From: Muribaculaceae bacterium Isolate-037 (Harlan)
Lineage (GTDB): Bacteria > Bacteroidota > Bacteroidia > Bacteroidales > Muribaculaceae
DNA: 64,000 nucleotides
Assembly: GCA_003762615.1 (NCBI GenBank)
Contig: RIAZ01000002.1
Location: 248,001-312,000, forward strand
Direction of reading: 5' to 3'
The notes under the pieces: generated by a model
Database searches by the model: none
What the model was told of the DNA's origin: nothing
The model's input: the letters and a program-made list of their open reading frames with translations, nothing else
In this document: piece after piece, positions 34,878-43,285 of the stretch
Layout: each line of letters opens with the position of its first letter
How positions within the stretch are numbered: position 1 is the stretch's first letter
Position numbers and translations under genes: made by a program

Positions 34878-36054
34878 ACAGCTTTTGTAACAAGAATTTC
34901 TTTTGCATTACTAAAGACGTGTGAATTGATTTTTCTGTTTGAATTTTCTGGTTTATTGCTGAAAGTGTATTGGATATTGTGCGTATTTCTTTGATATCAA
35001 CAGGGATTGGAATCTTATTTCCAAGAAATCGTTGATTTGAAATATTGATAGTATTTTTTGCGCCTTTCTGGATGAGTGGCGAAAGATAGTTATTTGTATT
35101 TAATGGATTTAAAAAATAATAGTGGAGATAGTTGCCAATTTCAAACGATAATGGTTTATATACTCCATATAGAGGAGACACTGCTACCGGTTCTTGACAA
35201 TGACTTTGCTTAACTATACCATAAGGTTGATTTCCAGTTGGCGATTTTGTGTAAATAATATCTCCATACCTAACGACATGATAGCGAGATGTATCATTGG
35301 CAGCAAATGAGCGTCCCAAATATTCTACTTGATTGATGACTCCAGCCGTTACAGATACAGAATGTACCGGATAGGATTCTTTATTCTGCTCACATCTTTC
35401 AATAAGAATATTAGATAGAATAACCTTATGCCAAGAACTATTTGAAATACCTTCTTTAGTCAGCTTTTGTATAAGTCCCTTGATTAAGGATTGCAATTTC
35501 TCAATTATTTTGTTCTGAGTAGAAATTCGTTTATCTATGAGTGAAAGTAATTTTACAATTCTATTTTGTTCTTTCAATGATGGTGTACTTACTTTGACAG
35601 ATTTTAAATGGTCAGGATAGAGATGTACTACTGAAACACCCTGTGTAACTCTTGCTATATCATATTTCCGTTTCCCATTTAATTGGTAACTCATAAAAGC
35701 TCCATTTTGCCCATTAAAACGGATAATATTTAAGTCTCCACCTAATAATATTCCATCCCTTGTAACACATCTGGCAGTTGCAATATCTTCAGCACTTTCT
35801 CCTGAACATGGGATGATAACATCATTGTGTTGACTGCGAGTTAGTTTTGTTGAGTTAATATCGGTTTTGCTAAAAACTTCATCTATAATCTCAGATTTAT
35901 ATTTGGTATATAGTTCTCCATAAAGTATGCACTCTTCTCCCTCTTTGGAAAGTTGTTCTTTGGAAATACCACTTCCTTTAACAATATTTGAAATTTCATT
36001 AATAGAATAGGTTTCCCATTCATCGGAGAAGCCGGGGAAGCGCAAAGGGGGCAC
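34870..36054 (-). CDS. hsdS: second, silent hsdS cassette (inverted)
   Basis: The product has 394 residues read from a GTG at 36054, with two recognition domains different from those of the expressed copy, the same central helix (RISTQNKIIEKLQSLIKGL) and the same C-terminus FLLQKLFI. It lacks the N-terminal leader found in the 33699 copy and has no visible promoter, so it is best read as a donor of alternative recognition domains. It is convergent with the expressed gene (stop codons overlap), and the recombinase gene lies just beyond its 5' end. Confidence 0.88.
   Translation of the reverse strand: MPPLRFPGFSDEWETYSINEISNIVKGSGISKEQLSKEGEECILYGELYTKYKSEIIDEVFSKTDINSTKLTRSQHNDVIIPCSGESAEDIATARCVTRDGILLGGDLNIIRFNGQNGAFMSYQLNGKRKYDIARVTQGVSVVHLYPDHLKSVKVSTPSLKEQNRIVKLLSLIDKRISTQNKIIEKLQSLIKGLIQKLTKEGISNSSWHKVILSNILIERCEQNKESYPVHSVSVTAGVINQVEYLGRSFAANDTSRYHVVRYGDIIYTKSPTGNQPYGIVKQSHCQEPVAVSPLYGVYKPLSFEIGNYLHYYFLNPLNTNNYLSPLIQKGAKNTINISNQRFLGNKIPIPVDIKEIRTISNTLSAINQKIQTEKSIHTSLVMQKKFLLQKLFI
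35474..35514 (-). repeat. inner hsdS inverted repeat, right arm
   Basis: Exact complement of 34305-34345. Confidence 0.9.
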
Positions 36055-36055
36055 A
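36023..36055 (-). repeat. outer hsdS inverted repeat, right arm
   Basis: Exact complement of 33730-33762. It forms the 5' boundary of the silent cassette. Confidence 0.9.
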
Positions 36056-36166
36056 TCAATATCTTATATAATTGAAATTGTTTAAGATAGGCATTTATTC
36101 CCATTGATTTTTTAATTGCATCATTATTTTTCTCTAATTTTCAGAACAACCAATAATATTAACATT

Positions 36167-37093
36167 ATGACACATCTGACTATCAGAGAAATCGCGGACG
36201 CTTGGAAAAATGAGAAGCGTCCTTACGTCAAGCAGTCCACTTTTGCAGCTTATATGCTGACGCTTGAAAACCATCTGTTGCCATACTTCGGTGACATGAC
36301 TGACCTGAGTGAACAAACTGTACAATCCTTCGTGCTTGGGAAGCTCAATGGCGGGTTGAGCATCAAGACCATCAAGGATATCCTTATTGTGCTGAAAATG
36401 ATAATGAAGCACGGGGTAAAAAACAAATGGATGGAATATGCTGAATGGGACATCAAATATCCCACAACTGCGACCCCTCCCGCTATTGAGGTTCTGACGG
36501 TTGCCAACCACAAGAAAATACTCAACTATATCAAGGGCAACTTTTCATTCCAAGCTCTCGGCATTTATATTTGCCTTACAACCGGACTGCGTATAGGTGA
36601 AATTTGCGCACTTCGCTGGGAGGATATAAATGTACAATCCGGCACACTGCAAGTGAAACGCACAATTGAACGCATCTACATCATTGAAGGTGATCGGAAA
36701 CATACTGAAGTAATAATCAATGATCCGAAAACTCCAAACTCAATACGTGAAATTCCGTTGAGTGCTGAAGCCCTATCACTAATCAAGCCTCTGATGAAAG
36801 TTGTGAACACCGGATTCTATGTCATTTCCAATGATCCAAAACCGATAGAGCCTCGTACATACCGTAATTATTATAAGAAACTTATGAAGTCGCTCGACAT
36901 TCCTATCATCAAGTTTCACGGTCTTCGTCATTCATTCGCGACTCGCTGCATTGAAAGCAACTGCGACTACAAAACTGTCAGTGTAATTCTCGGACATTCA
37001 GACATCTCAACAACACTTAATCTATATGTCCATCCCAATATGGAGCAGAAGAAACGTTGTATCTCCAAAATGTTCAAATCTCTTGGTAAATAG
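36167..37093 (+). CDS. tyrosine recombinase, likely hsdS/hsdR invertase
   Basis: The product is 308 residues from ATG at 36167 (MTHLTIREIADAW); an in-frame ATG at 36116 adds 17 unlikely residues. An N-terminal SAM-like core-binding domain (~1-100) precedes the catalytic domain with R in TGLRIGEICALRW, H-x-x-R in HGLRHSFATR, H in LGHSDIS and the nucleophile Y in NLYVHP. It lies 112 bases beyond the silent hsdS, the usual place for the recombinase that shuffles hsdS in Bacteroidales. It may also act on the hsdR segment. A 17-bp perfect hairpin (37146-37186) follows. Confidence 0.9.
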   Translation: MTHLTIREIADAWKNEKRPYVKQSTFAAYMLTLENHLLPYFGDMTDLSEQTVQSFVLGKLNGGLSIKTIKDILIVLKMIMKHGVKNKWMEYAEWDIKYPTTATPPAIEVLTVANHKKILNYIKGNFSFQALGIYICLTTGLRIGEICALRWEDINVQSGTLQVKRTIERIYIIEGDRKHTEVIINDPKTPNSIREIPLSAEALSLIKPLMKVVNTGFYVISNDPKPIEPRTYRNYYKKLMKSLDIPIIKFHGLRHSFATRCIESNCDYKTVSVILGHSDISTTLNLYVHPNMEQKKRCISKMFKSLGK

Positions 37094-37145
37094 GTTCTAT
37101 AATTTGCAATATCGGTATATCTTGTAAACCTTTCGTATTTATAAG

Positions 37146-37186
37146 CTGATGCTTCTGTATCCGGGAGTGGGATACAGAAGCATCAG
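37146..37186. terminator. perfect 17-bp hairpin after the recombinase gene
   Basis: CTGATGCTTCTGTATCC (37146-37162) and its exact complement (37170-37186) enclose seven bases. There is no T-run, so termination would be of the stem type; a recombination site is a less likely alternative. The remaining 37190-37298 holds nothing recognisable. Confidence 0.5.
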
Positions 37187-37298
37187 TCGTCGATCACGAA
37201 ATATAAATTCGAGAAGAACCTCATCACGCTTTCAAAGACTTCAAAATACCCTAAAACTCTGAATTTTTCCATCTTTGAAATTAGTTTAGACTACTTCA

Positions 37299-37329
37299 TT
37301 GTTATTGTAATATATTTGATATATATTTG
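37299..37329 (+). promoter_or_regulatory. consensus promoter of the RHH/YafQ operon
   Basis: -33 TTG (37299-37301), 20 bases, -7 TATATTTG (37322-37329). A second TATATTTG sits at 37311-37318. The ATG is 20 bases downstream. Confidence 0.75.
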
Positions 37330-37348
37330 CACTATAAAAGATTAGAAT

Positions 37349-37603
37349 ATGGATATTGCACTAAAACGGAATCAAAGTTTTCGTCTGCCGGTGGATCTGA
37401 TTGAAAGACTGAAACTATTGGCAAAACAACAGAATCGTAGCCTTAACAATTATGTGGAGACACTATTGCTTGATGCTGCATATCTTGAACCAAATGCCGA
37501 GACAATTGAGGCAATGAAAGAAGCTGAAAGCGGAGCACTCCGACATGACCCCCCCCTTGATCTCTCATCCATAGAGGCAATGGAGAAATCCATGGGACTA
37601 TGA
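37349..37603 (+). CDS. ribbon-helix-helix antitoxin
   Basis: The product has 84 residues. The N-terminal ~45 residues fit a ribbon-helix-helix DNA-binding fold (KRNQSFRLPVDLIERLKLLAKQ then NRSLNNYVETLLLDA). The acidic, flexible C-terminal tail would wrap the toxin. The stop overlaps the toxin ATG by four bases, antitoxin first, as in RelBE/DinJ-YafQ operons. It is expected to repress the promoter at 37299-37329. Confidence 0.85.
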   Translation: MDIALKRNQSFRLPVDLIERLKLLAKQQNRSLNNYVETLLLDAAYLEPNAETIEAMKEAESGALRHDPPLDLSSIEAMEKSMGL

Positions 37604-37872
37604 AAAAATTAAAACCCTCCACTAAATATAAAAAGGACTATAAACGCTTTCGAAACAATCCCAAGAAAGTTCAGAAATTGTTTAAAGTGCTTTCTATGCT
37701 TCAAAATGAGATACCAATTCCGAAAGAGTATAATCCACACATGCTTACAGGGAATTATGCCAGACACATGGAATGTCATATTGATGGAGACTTCCTACTT
37801 ATATGGTTTGATCCGGATACAGACGAAATTGATTTGGTAAGACTTGGCTCTCATTCTGACCTATTCGGCTAA
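37600..37872 (+). CDS. YafQ/RelE family mRNA interferase toxin
   Basis: The product has 90 residues. The basic N-terminus KPSTKYKKDYKRFRNN, the HMLTGNY and RHMECHIDGDFLLIWFD stretch (YafQ pattern H-x-x-x-x-x-x-x-W-L-L-I) and the C-terminal LVRLGSHSDLFG are typical of YafQ. Two histidines and the terminal His-Phe region are the likely catalytic set. It would cut mRNA on the ribosome when freed from the antitoxin. Confidence 0.87.
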   Translation: MKKLKPSTKYKKDYKRFRNNPKKVQKLFKVLSMLQNEIPIPKEYNPHMLTGNYARHMECHIDGDFLLIWFDPDTDEIDLVRLGSHSDLFG

Positions 37873-37918
37873 CTACACTTTTTTTCAACATAACACACCG
37901 ATTGTATACGAAAGGAGT

Positions 37919-37991
37919 TTGTATCGGTTGTTTCGGGGTGAAACAACCGATACAACCGATACAAGTGATACAAGCGATACAACGGATATTG
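37919..37991. repeat. hairpin plus nine-base GATACAA units between convergent genes
   Basis: A perfect 16-bp stem (37919-37934 with 37940-37955, loop GGGGT) is followed by four nine-base units of GATACAA plus two variable bases. It lies between the toxin gene and the ABC permease stop and may terminate both. Confidence 0.65.
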
Positions 37992-38028
37992 GGTCGGATG
38001 GTGGCGAGGAGGGTTGGTGGGGATAAGG

Positions 38029-40407
38029 TCAGTTTTGGTAGAGGGCTTTGATGGGGTTTTCGGAGGCGGAACGGTGGGCGCGGATGATGACGCAGATGAA
38101 AACTATGAGGTAGATCACCAACATGCTGAGGATTGTCAGCGGCACGCTCTGCGATATGTGCTGCGGATAGTTGGAGAGCCAACTTTCAGTGCTGATCCAG
38201 CCAAGAATAGCCCCACATGACATCGAGGGTAATGCTATCATTGTTATCTTCCTGATTAGCATCTTCATTATGTCGCTTGTGTCGGCACCGTTGACCTTGC
38301 GTATCGCTATCTCACGACGGCGGCTGTTGAGCATGTCGCTTACGTAGCCTATCAATCCGGCAAGCGTGATGACGAGCGCGATGATGCAACATGCCACGAG
38401 AGAATCCCGCAGGTTGCGGTCGCTTGTGTATGACTGGTTGACGAGAAGACGGTATGATTCCGCCATCAACTCTGCATCAGGCACCACCTTACGTATCGCC
38501 TGATTGACTGCTGCTATATTTTCAGATGAAATTTCACCAAGCCTGACAACAACATTACCCGGCAGCCATAACTCATTATTGGGATTGTCATGAAATATCA
38601 CCTGCGGACGCTCATCAAATCCCTGAGCCGTACCAACCTTCATATCTTCAAAGACGCCTACCACCTTGAATCGATCGCTCTCGTTTTTGCTATGTTCGCT
38701 GAAAATAAATTCCCAGCCTATCGGCGAATCCTCAAGCGATGCAACAGTTCTCATCTTATCCACAAACGACCTACTCACCATTACGTTGCGTTCATTTGAT
38801 TCTCCGGGATGGAAGCCGTTACCCTCTATCACCGGCACTCCCATCGTCTCAAACCATCCGTCGGTCACGAAATATAGATCCGTATAATTAAACAGTTCCT
38901 TATAATCTCCGGGGAGGGAAACATTATTGCCAGATTGCATACTTATCGGTAGACTGCACGCCATTGCTACCCCCTCCACCTGCGGCAGACGCGAGATCTC
39001 CGAGACTATCGCCTCACGCTGACTCTTTTCAAGCGTGGAAAGATTGGCATAAAGTAGATTATCCACCTCATATCCGAGGTCATAATCCATCATGTAGTTA
39101 TACTGACGGGTGATATTCATGAGCATCACCGCCACGTAGGCAGCTCCGGCAAATTCCACAAACAGAAGGCTCTTCTTCCAGATGCCACGCGATGACCTCA
39201 ACCTGCGGAATGCCCCGGTCACAGGAATACGCATGAAGAAGAAGGAGGGGACGCATACCGTAATCAACAGTATCACGCCGATGATTCCCAGAAGTATAGC
39301 GAGCGAAGCGGGGGTGAATAGAGCCTCATAGCTCACCTCTAAAATCCCCTCCACCATATCCTTAAACGCGAACGCCATGACGACTCCGAGCAGAAGCGCG
39401 AGAATGAGGTTCACAAGAGATTCCTCCGCCACTATGCCTACTATCCCACGTCCGGATATGCCATAGCATTTGCGCACCGCTATCTCCTTGACTCTCACTC
39501 CCAATGATGAGAGCACTATCAATATATAGTTGAGCACGGCAATCACAATCATGACCGCTGCCACAAGAAGCATCATATTGTTAAGGTTTCTCACCTTGGC
39601 ATCCTCACGGTGGAGTTCAGCCATACGCATAAGACCGTAGCTGAGATCTAACCCCGATTCCTCAAGCTGACTCAAATCCACATGTTTCTCCTGCACCTTG
39701 CGCATCTTCGGCACCACCTCTGACGGGACGACATTCTCACGCAGTTTCACGAAACCCATGTAGCGGTCATTGCCAAGCCAGTTTTCCAACGACCATTTCG
39801 GGAAAGCATAGATAGACGTCAGAGCATCATAACGCAATGTGCTGTTCTCCGGACAATCCTCATACACACCCTCCACCGTAAGTTTCCAATCATCATACCC
39901 TTCAGGCACTATTGTCTTACCTATGGCAGACTCCACGCCTCCGAGTTTCTCCGCTACCGAGCGCGATACCATCAATCCCAATGGCTTACCAAGCACCTGA
40001 CGCGGATCGCCAATAAGCACTTTCGTACTGAACACGTCAAACCAGAGTGAATCGGCAAGAATGAGATTCATTTTGATTTTATCCTCATCTCCAATCTTAA
40101 ATTTCGTCTCCGGATCAAACATCAGCGTCATGCGCGTAGCTGCCTCCACTTCAGGAATCTCAGCCATCATGCCGGGGGCGACACCGCCACTTATCTGACC
40201 ATACTCCTTATCCTCTCCGTCGGTAGTGCGCGTCACGTAGGTGCGCAACTGGTAGACGCGTTCATTATCCGGGAAGTAGGTATCATACGATGATTCAAAA
40301 TGCACTTTCGCTATCAGCATCAAGCCCGCAGTGATGCCGAATGCGAGGCATATTATCTTCAGCAGATTGCTTCGTCCCTTACGGAACAGATTTCGGAATG
40401 GATTCAT
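38029..40407 (-). CDS. ABC transporter permease, MacB/FtsX type
   Basis: The product has 792 residues. An N-terminal membrane segment (about 15-35) is followed by a large periplasmic MacB_PCD domain, three membrane segments with an FtsX domain (about 270-400), then a second periplasmic domain and a second FtsX domain with three segments at the end. RVKEIAVRKCYGISG and SRRREIAIRKVNGAD are the paired cytoplasmic signatures of the family. Such Bacteroidales permeases extrude or mechanotransmit at the envelope with an ATPase encoded elsewhere; none is adjacent here. The substrate is unknown. Confidence 0.88.
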   Translation of the reverse strand: MNPFRNLFRKGRSNLLKIICLAFGITAGLMLIAKVHFESSYDTYFPDNERVYQLRTYVTRTTDGEDKEYGQISGGVAPGMMAEIPEVEAATRMTLMFDPETKFKIGDEDKIKMNLILADSLWFDVFSTKVLIGDPRQVLGKPLGLMVSRSVAEKLGGVESAIGKTIVPEGYDDWKLTVEGVYEDCPENSTLRYDALTSIYAFPKWSLENWLGNDRYMGFVKLRENVVPSEVVPKMRKVQEKHVDLSQLEESGLDLSYGLMRMAELHREDAKVRNLNNMMLLVAAVMIVIAVLNYILIVLSSLGVRVKEIAVRKCYGISGRGIVGIVAEESLVNLILALLLGVVMAFAFKDMVEGILEVSYEALFTPASLAILLGIIGVILLITVCVPSFFFMRIPVTGAFRRLRSSRGIWKKSLLFVEFAGAAYVAVMLMNITRQYNYMMDYDLGYEVDNLLYANLSTLEKSQREAIVSEISRLPQVEGVAMACSLPISMQSGNNVSLPGDYKELFNYTDLYFVTDGWFETMGVPVIEGNGFHPGESNERNVMVSRSFVDKMRTVASLEDSPIGWEFIFSEHSKNESDRFKVVGVFEDMKVGTAQGFDERPQVIFHDNPNNELWLPGNVVVRLGEISSENIAAVNQAIRKVVPDAELMAESYRLLVNQSYTSDRNLRDSLVACCIIALVITLAGLIGYVSDMLNSRRREIAIRKVNGADTSDIMKMLIRKITMIALPSMSCGAILGWISTESWLSNYPQHISQSVPLTILSMLVIYLIVFICVIIRAHRSASENPIKALYQN

Positions 40408-40468
40408 AATGTCTTTATTTTCGTTATTCGTTTCTATTTTCTGTCAAACTACCGTAGGCAGGCGATGC

Positions 40469-40508
40469 CCTCCTCATGAATACGTCTCTCTCCGAATCCA
40501 TGAGGAGG
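40469..40508. other. 10-bp inverted repeat in intergenic region
   Basis: CCTCCTCATG (40469-40478) pairs with CATGAGGAGG (40499-40508) around 20 bases. The rest of 40408-40750 is AT-rich and shows no gene. Confidence 0.4.
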
Positions 40509-40751
40509 ATACATCCGCACATTTATTACGATAAGAGTTGTTTTCACACAAATGTTTCACAATTGACGTGCCAACTTCGCAATCATCTGTATATCAACAT
40601 CAACAATCACACCACACATTTCTCAATGTCAAATAATCATACACTCCACCGTAAAAAATTCACACATATCACCATCAGCCTACACCAAGACGACATACCA
40701 TAACTACGCCTTATAATAAGACTTCTTCTCATAAAAATGGTAGTGGAAATA

Positions 40752-40782
40752 TTGTGATGTATCATATTTTTATCTAACTTTG
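40752..40782 (+). promoter_or_regulatory. consensus promoter of the prolyl oligopeptidase gene
   Basis: -33 TTG (40752-40754), 20 bases, -7 TAACTTTG (40775-40782). The leader is about 70 bases to the ATG at 40860. Confidence 0.75.
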
Positions 40783-40859
40783 TAATCGTCAGAAGGCTTA
40801 CATCATGAAGCCGGAGAAACTTCCATGAAAGCCTCCTAATTACCCAAAACCTTCTATTT

Positions 40860-42992
40860 ATGAACCGAATTCTAAAAACAGCACTCATGTCTGCAATGAC
40901 CGGAATGGTGGTGGCTTCTTGCTCCAGCAACGCGAAACTGGAGTATCCGGAGGCTCCGACCGACAAGACCGTATCCGACAATTATTTCGGAACCACTGTC
41001 AACGATCCCTACCGCCCCCTTGAAAATGACACAGCGCCCGCCACTCTTGAATGGGTGAAAGCTGAGAACGCTCTTACAGAGTCTTATCTCTCAAAGATAC
41101 CTTATCGCGAGCAAATACGCGCACGTCTCTCGGAACTCAACAACTACAAGAAGACCGGTCTCCCCTCCAAACATAAGGATGGGAAATACTACTTCTATGA
41201 GAACGACGGATTGCAGAACCAAAGCGTGCTGTATCGCACCGATTCCCTTAACGGAAAACCGGAGGTATTTCTCGATCCAAACACCCTGTCGGAAGATGGC
41301 ACTGTCGCACTTCAAGGTCTGAGTTTCTCAAACGACGGAAAATATGCCGCCTACATAATCTCCCGAAGCGGATCAGACTGGAATGAGATTTTCGTGATGG
41401 ACGCAAAGACCCTCCAGCCTCTCGACGACCATATCGAATGGGCAAAATTCACCGATGCCTCATGGGACGGCGACGGATTCTACTACAGTTCCTACCCGCG
41501 TCCGGAAAAAGGCAAGGAGTTCTCCAATGCCAATGAGAACCATCAGGTGTATTACCATAAAATAGGCACGCCGCAGAGTGAGGATCGTCTTGTGTATGAA
41601 GACAAGGCTAATCCACTGTATTTCCATTCCGTCTACGTGCCGGAGGATGAGAACTGGATGTTCCTGACCGCATCCGGTCAAGGTCTCGGCAACGCGCTGA
41701 AAGTGAAGAATCTGAAGAAAGGTGGCGACTGGAAAGTGATGGAGCCTTCGCAGGATTATGAGATGACCGTGATGGACGTGATGGGCGATAATGCCTATAT
41801 ACTGACCAACTGGAATGCCCCGAAGAACCGTCTCATGCTTGCTGACCTCAACAATCCGGCTAAGGAGAACTGGAAGGAGATCATTCCGGAACAGAAGGGA
41901 GTGATGAAAGGTATGCAGTTTGCCGGCGACAAGATGATCTTAACTATGGAGGAGGATGCTGCGGAACACGCCTATATATATAAGCCGTCGGGCGAACTCA
42001 TCAGGGAAATGCAGTTCCCGACCTTCGGCACCGTGGGTATCTCCTCCGACAAGGATCACAATGAGGTGTACTACGCACTCACCTCTTTCGCCTACCCGTC
42101 ATCCCGCTATTCCTACGATATGACCACGGGGGAAAGTAAATTCATCGGTGCTCCGGAGATAAAGGATTTCAATATGGATGATTACGTGACCGAACAGGTG
42201 TTCTACCCGTCGGCAGACGGCACAAAGATACCTATGTTCCTCACATATAAGAAAGGTCTGGAGAAGAACGGCAAGAACCCGGTATATCTCTATGGATATG
42301 GCGGCTTCAACGTATCGCTTACCCCCGGATTCTCCGCCAACCGACTGCTTTGGCTTGAAAACGGCGGTATCTACGCACAGGCAAACCTACGTGGAGGTTC
42401 TGAATATGGTGAGGAATGGCACCTTGCCGGCACAAAGATGAACAAGATGAACGTATTCAACGACTTCATCGGTGCGGCTGAATATCTCATCCAAGAAGGC
42501 TGGACCTCTCCGGAGGATATAGCCATTGTCGGCGGCAGCAACGGCGGTCTGCTCGTAGGTGCTACAGTCAACCTGCGTCCCGATCTCTTCAAGGTGGCAA
42601 TTCCGGAAGTGGGCGTTATGGATATGATGCGCTATCATCTCTTCACGATCGGTTGGAACTGGGCTTCCGACTACGGCACGAGTGCTGACTCCAAGGAGAT
42701 GGCGGATTATCTTCTCTCCTACTCCCCGCTGCACACTATAAAGAACGATGGCACACCCTACCCCGCCATACTCGTGACTACCGCTGACCATGACGACCGT
42801 GTGGTTCCGGCTCACTCATTCAAGTATGCAGCCACCCTTCAGGCTTCCGACACCGGGGATGCCCCTAAACTCATCCGCATCGACAGCAAGGCGGGTCACG
42901 GCGGTGGAAAACCGATGTCAAAAGTGATCGACGAATATACCGACGTGTATTCCTTCATATTCAACAATATCGGCATGACACCGAAAAAATGA
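40860..42992 (+). CDS. prolyl oligopeptidase family serine protease (S9A), lipoprotein
   Basis: The product has 710 residues. The signal peptide ends in VVASC, so it is a lipoprotein. A beta-propeller covers about 80-440 and an alpha/beta-hydrolase domain the rest. The catalytic triad is visible: Ser in GGSNGG (~559), Asp in DHDDRV (~643) and His in GHGGGK (~679). It cleaves short peptides after proline. It stands alone between a consensus promoter and a hairpin terminator (43034-43070). Confidence 0.93.
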   Translation: MNRILKTALMSAMTGMVVASCSSNAKLEYPEAPTDKTVSDNYFGTTVNDPYRPLENDTAPATLEWVKAENALTESYLSKIPYREQIRARLSELNNYKKTGLPSKHKDGKYYFYENDGLQNQSVLYRTDSLNGKPEVFLDPNTLSEDGTVALQGLSFSNDGKYAAYIISRSGSDWNEIFVMDAKTLQPLDDHIEWAKFTDASWDGDGFYYSSYPRPEKGKEFSNANENHQVYYHKIGTPQSEDRLVYEDKANPLYFHSVYVPEDENWMFLTASGQGLGNALKVKNLKKGGDWKVMEPSQDYEMTVMDVMGDNAYILTNWNAPKNRLMLADLNNPAKENWKEIIPEQKGVMKGMQFAGDKMILTMEEDAAEHAYIYKPSGELIREMQFPTFGTVGISSDKDHNEVYYALTSFAYPSSRYSYDMTTGESKFIGAPEIKDFNMDDYVTEQVFYPSADGTKIPMFLTYKKGLEKNGKNPVYLYGYGGFNVSLTPGFSANRLLWLENGGIYAQANLRGGSEYGEEWHLAGTKMNKMNVFNDFIGAAEYLIQEGWTSPEDIAIVGGSNGGLLVGATVNLRPDLFKVAIPEVGVMDMMRYHLFTIGWNWASDYGTSADSKEMADYLLSYSPLHTIKNDGTPYPAILVTTADHDDRVVPAHSFKYAATLQASDTGDAPKLIRIDSKAGHGGGKPMSKVIDEYTDVYSFIFNNIGMTPKK

Positions 42993-43033
42993 CACCGAAA
43001 AAAATTTCTTAGAATAATTTCAGGTCATAACGT

Positions 43034-43070
43034 GGAGTCTTCCGTCCAACAGGGCGGGGGACTCTTTGTT
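43034..43070 (+). terminator. terminator after the prolyl oligopeptidase gene
   Basis: GAGTC (43035-43039) pairs with GACTC (43060-43064), with inner CCG/CGG-type pairs, followed by TTTGTTT. Confidence 0.6.
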
Positions 43071-43201
43071 TAGTGAGCAATTTGTCGTTCAAAATAACTC
43101 TTTACCACATAGATTAACGCATATTTTATGTATTTCCGCCACTTTTAACGCATATTTTCCGTTTTCTTCATCAATTATAATGGTTTATAAATGATTTTTA
43201 T

Positions 43202-43209
43202 TAATTTTG
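43202..43209 (+). promoter_or_regulatory. -7 box of lysC
   Basis: TAATTTTG, 76 bases before the ATG at 43286. No -33 TTG stands out. Confidence 0.5.
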
Positions 43210-43285
43210 CAAAAAATTTTCTACAGGTATTTTCAACAGTGTCTTATCCGACACTTTAGATACGTCCGTTTATTCGATCTTTATT

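Noticed and set aside
38029..40407. Complete ABC exporter operon
   Set aside because: No ATP-binding subunit gene lies next to the permease in this window.
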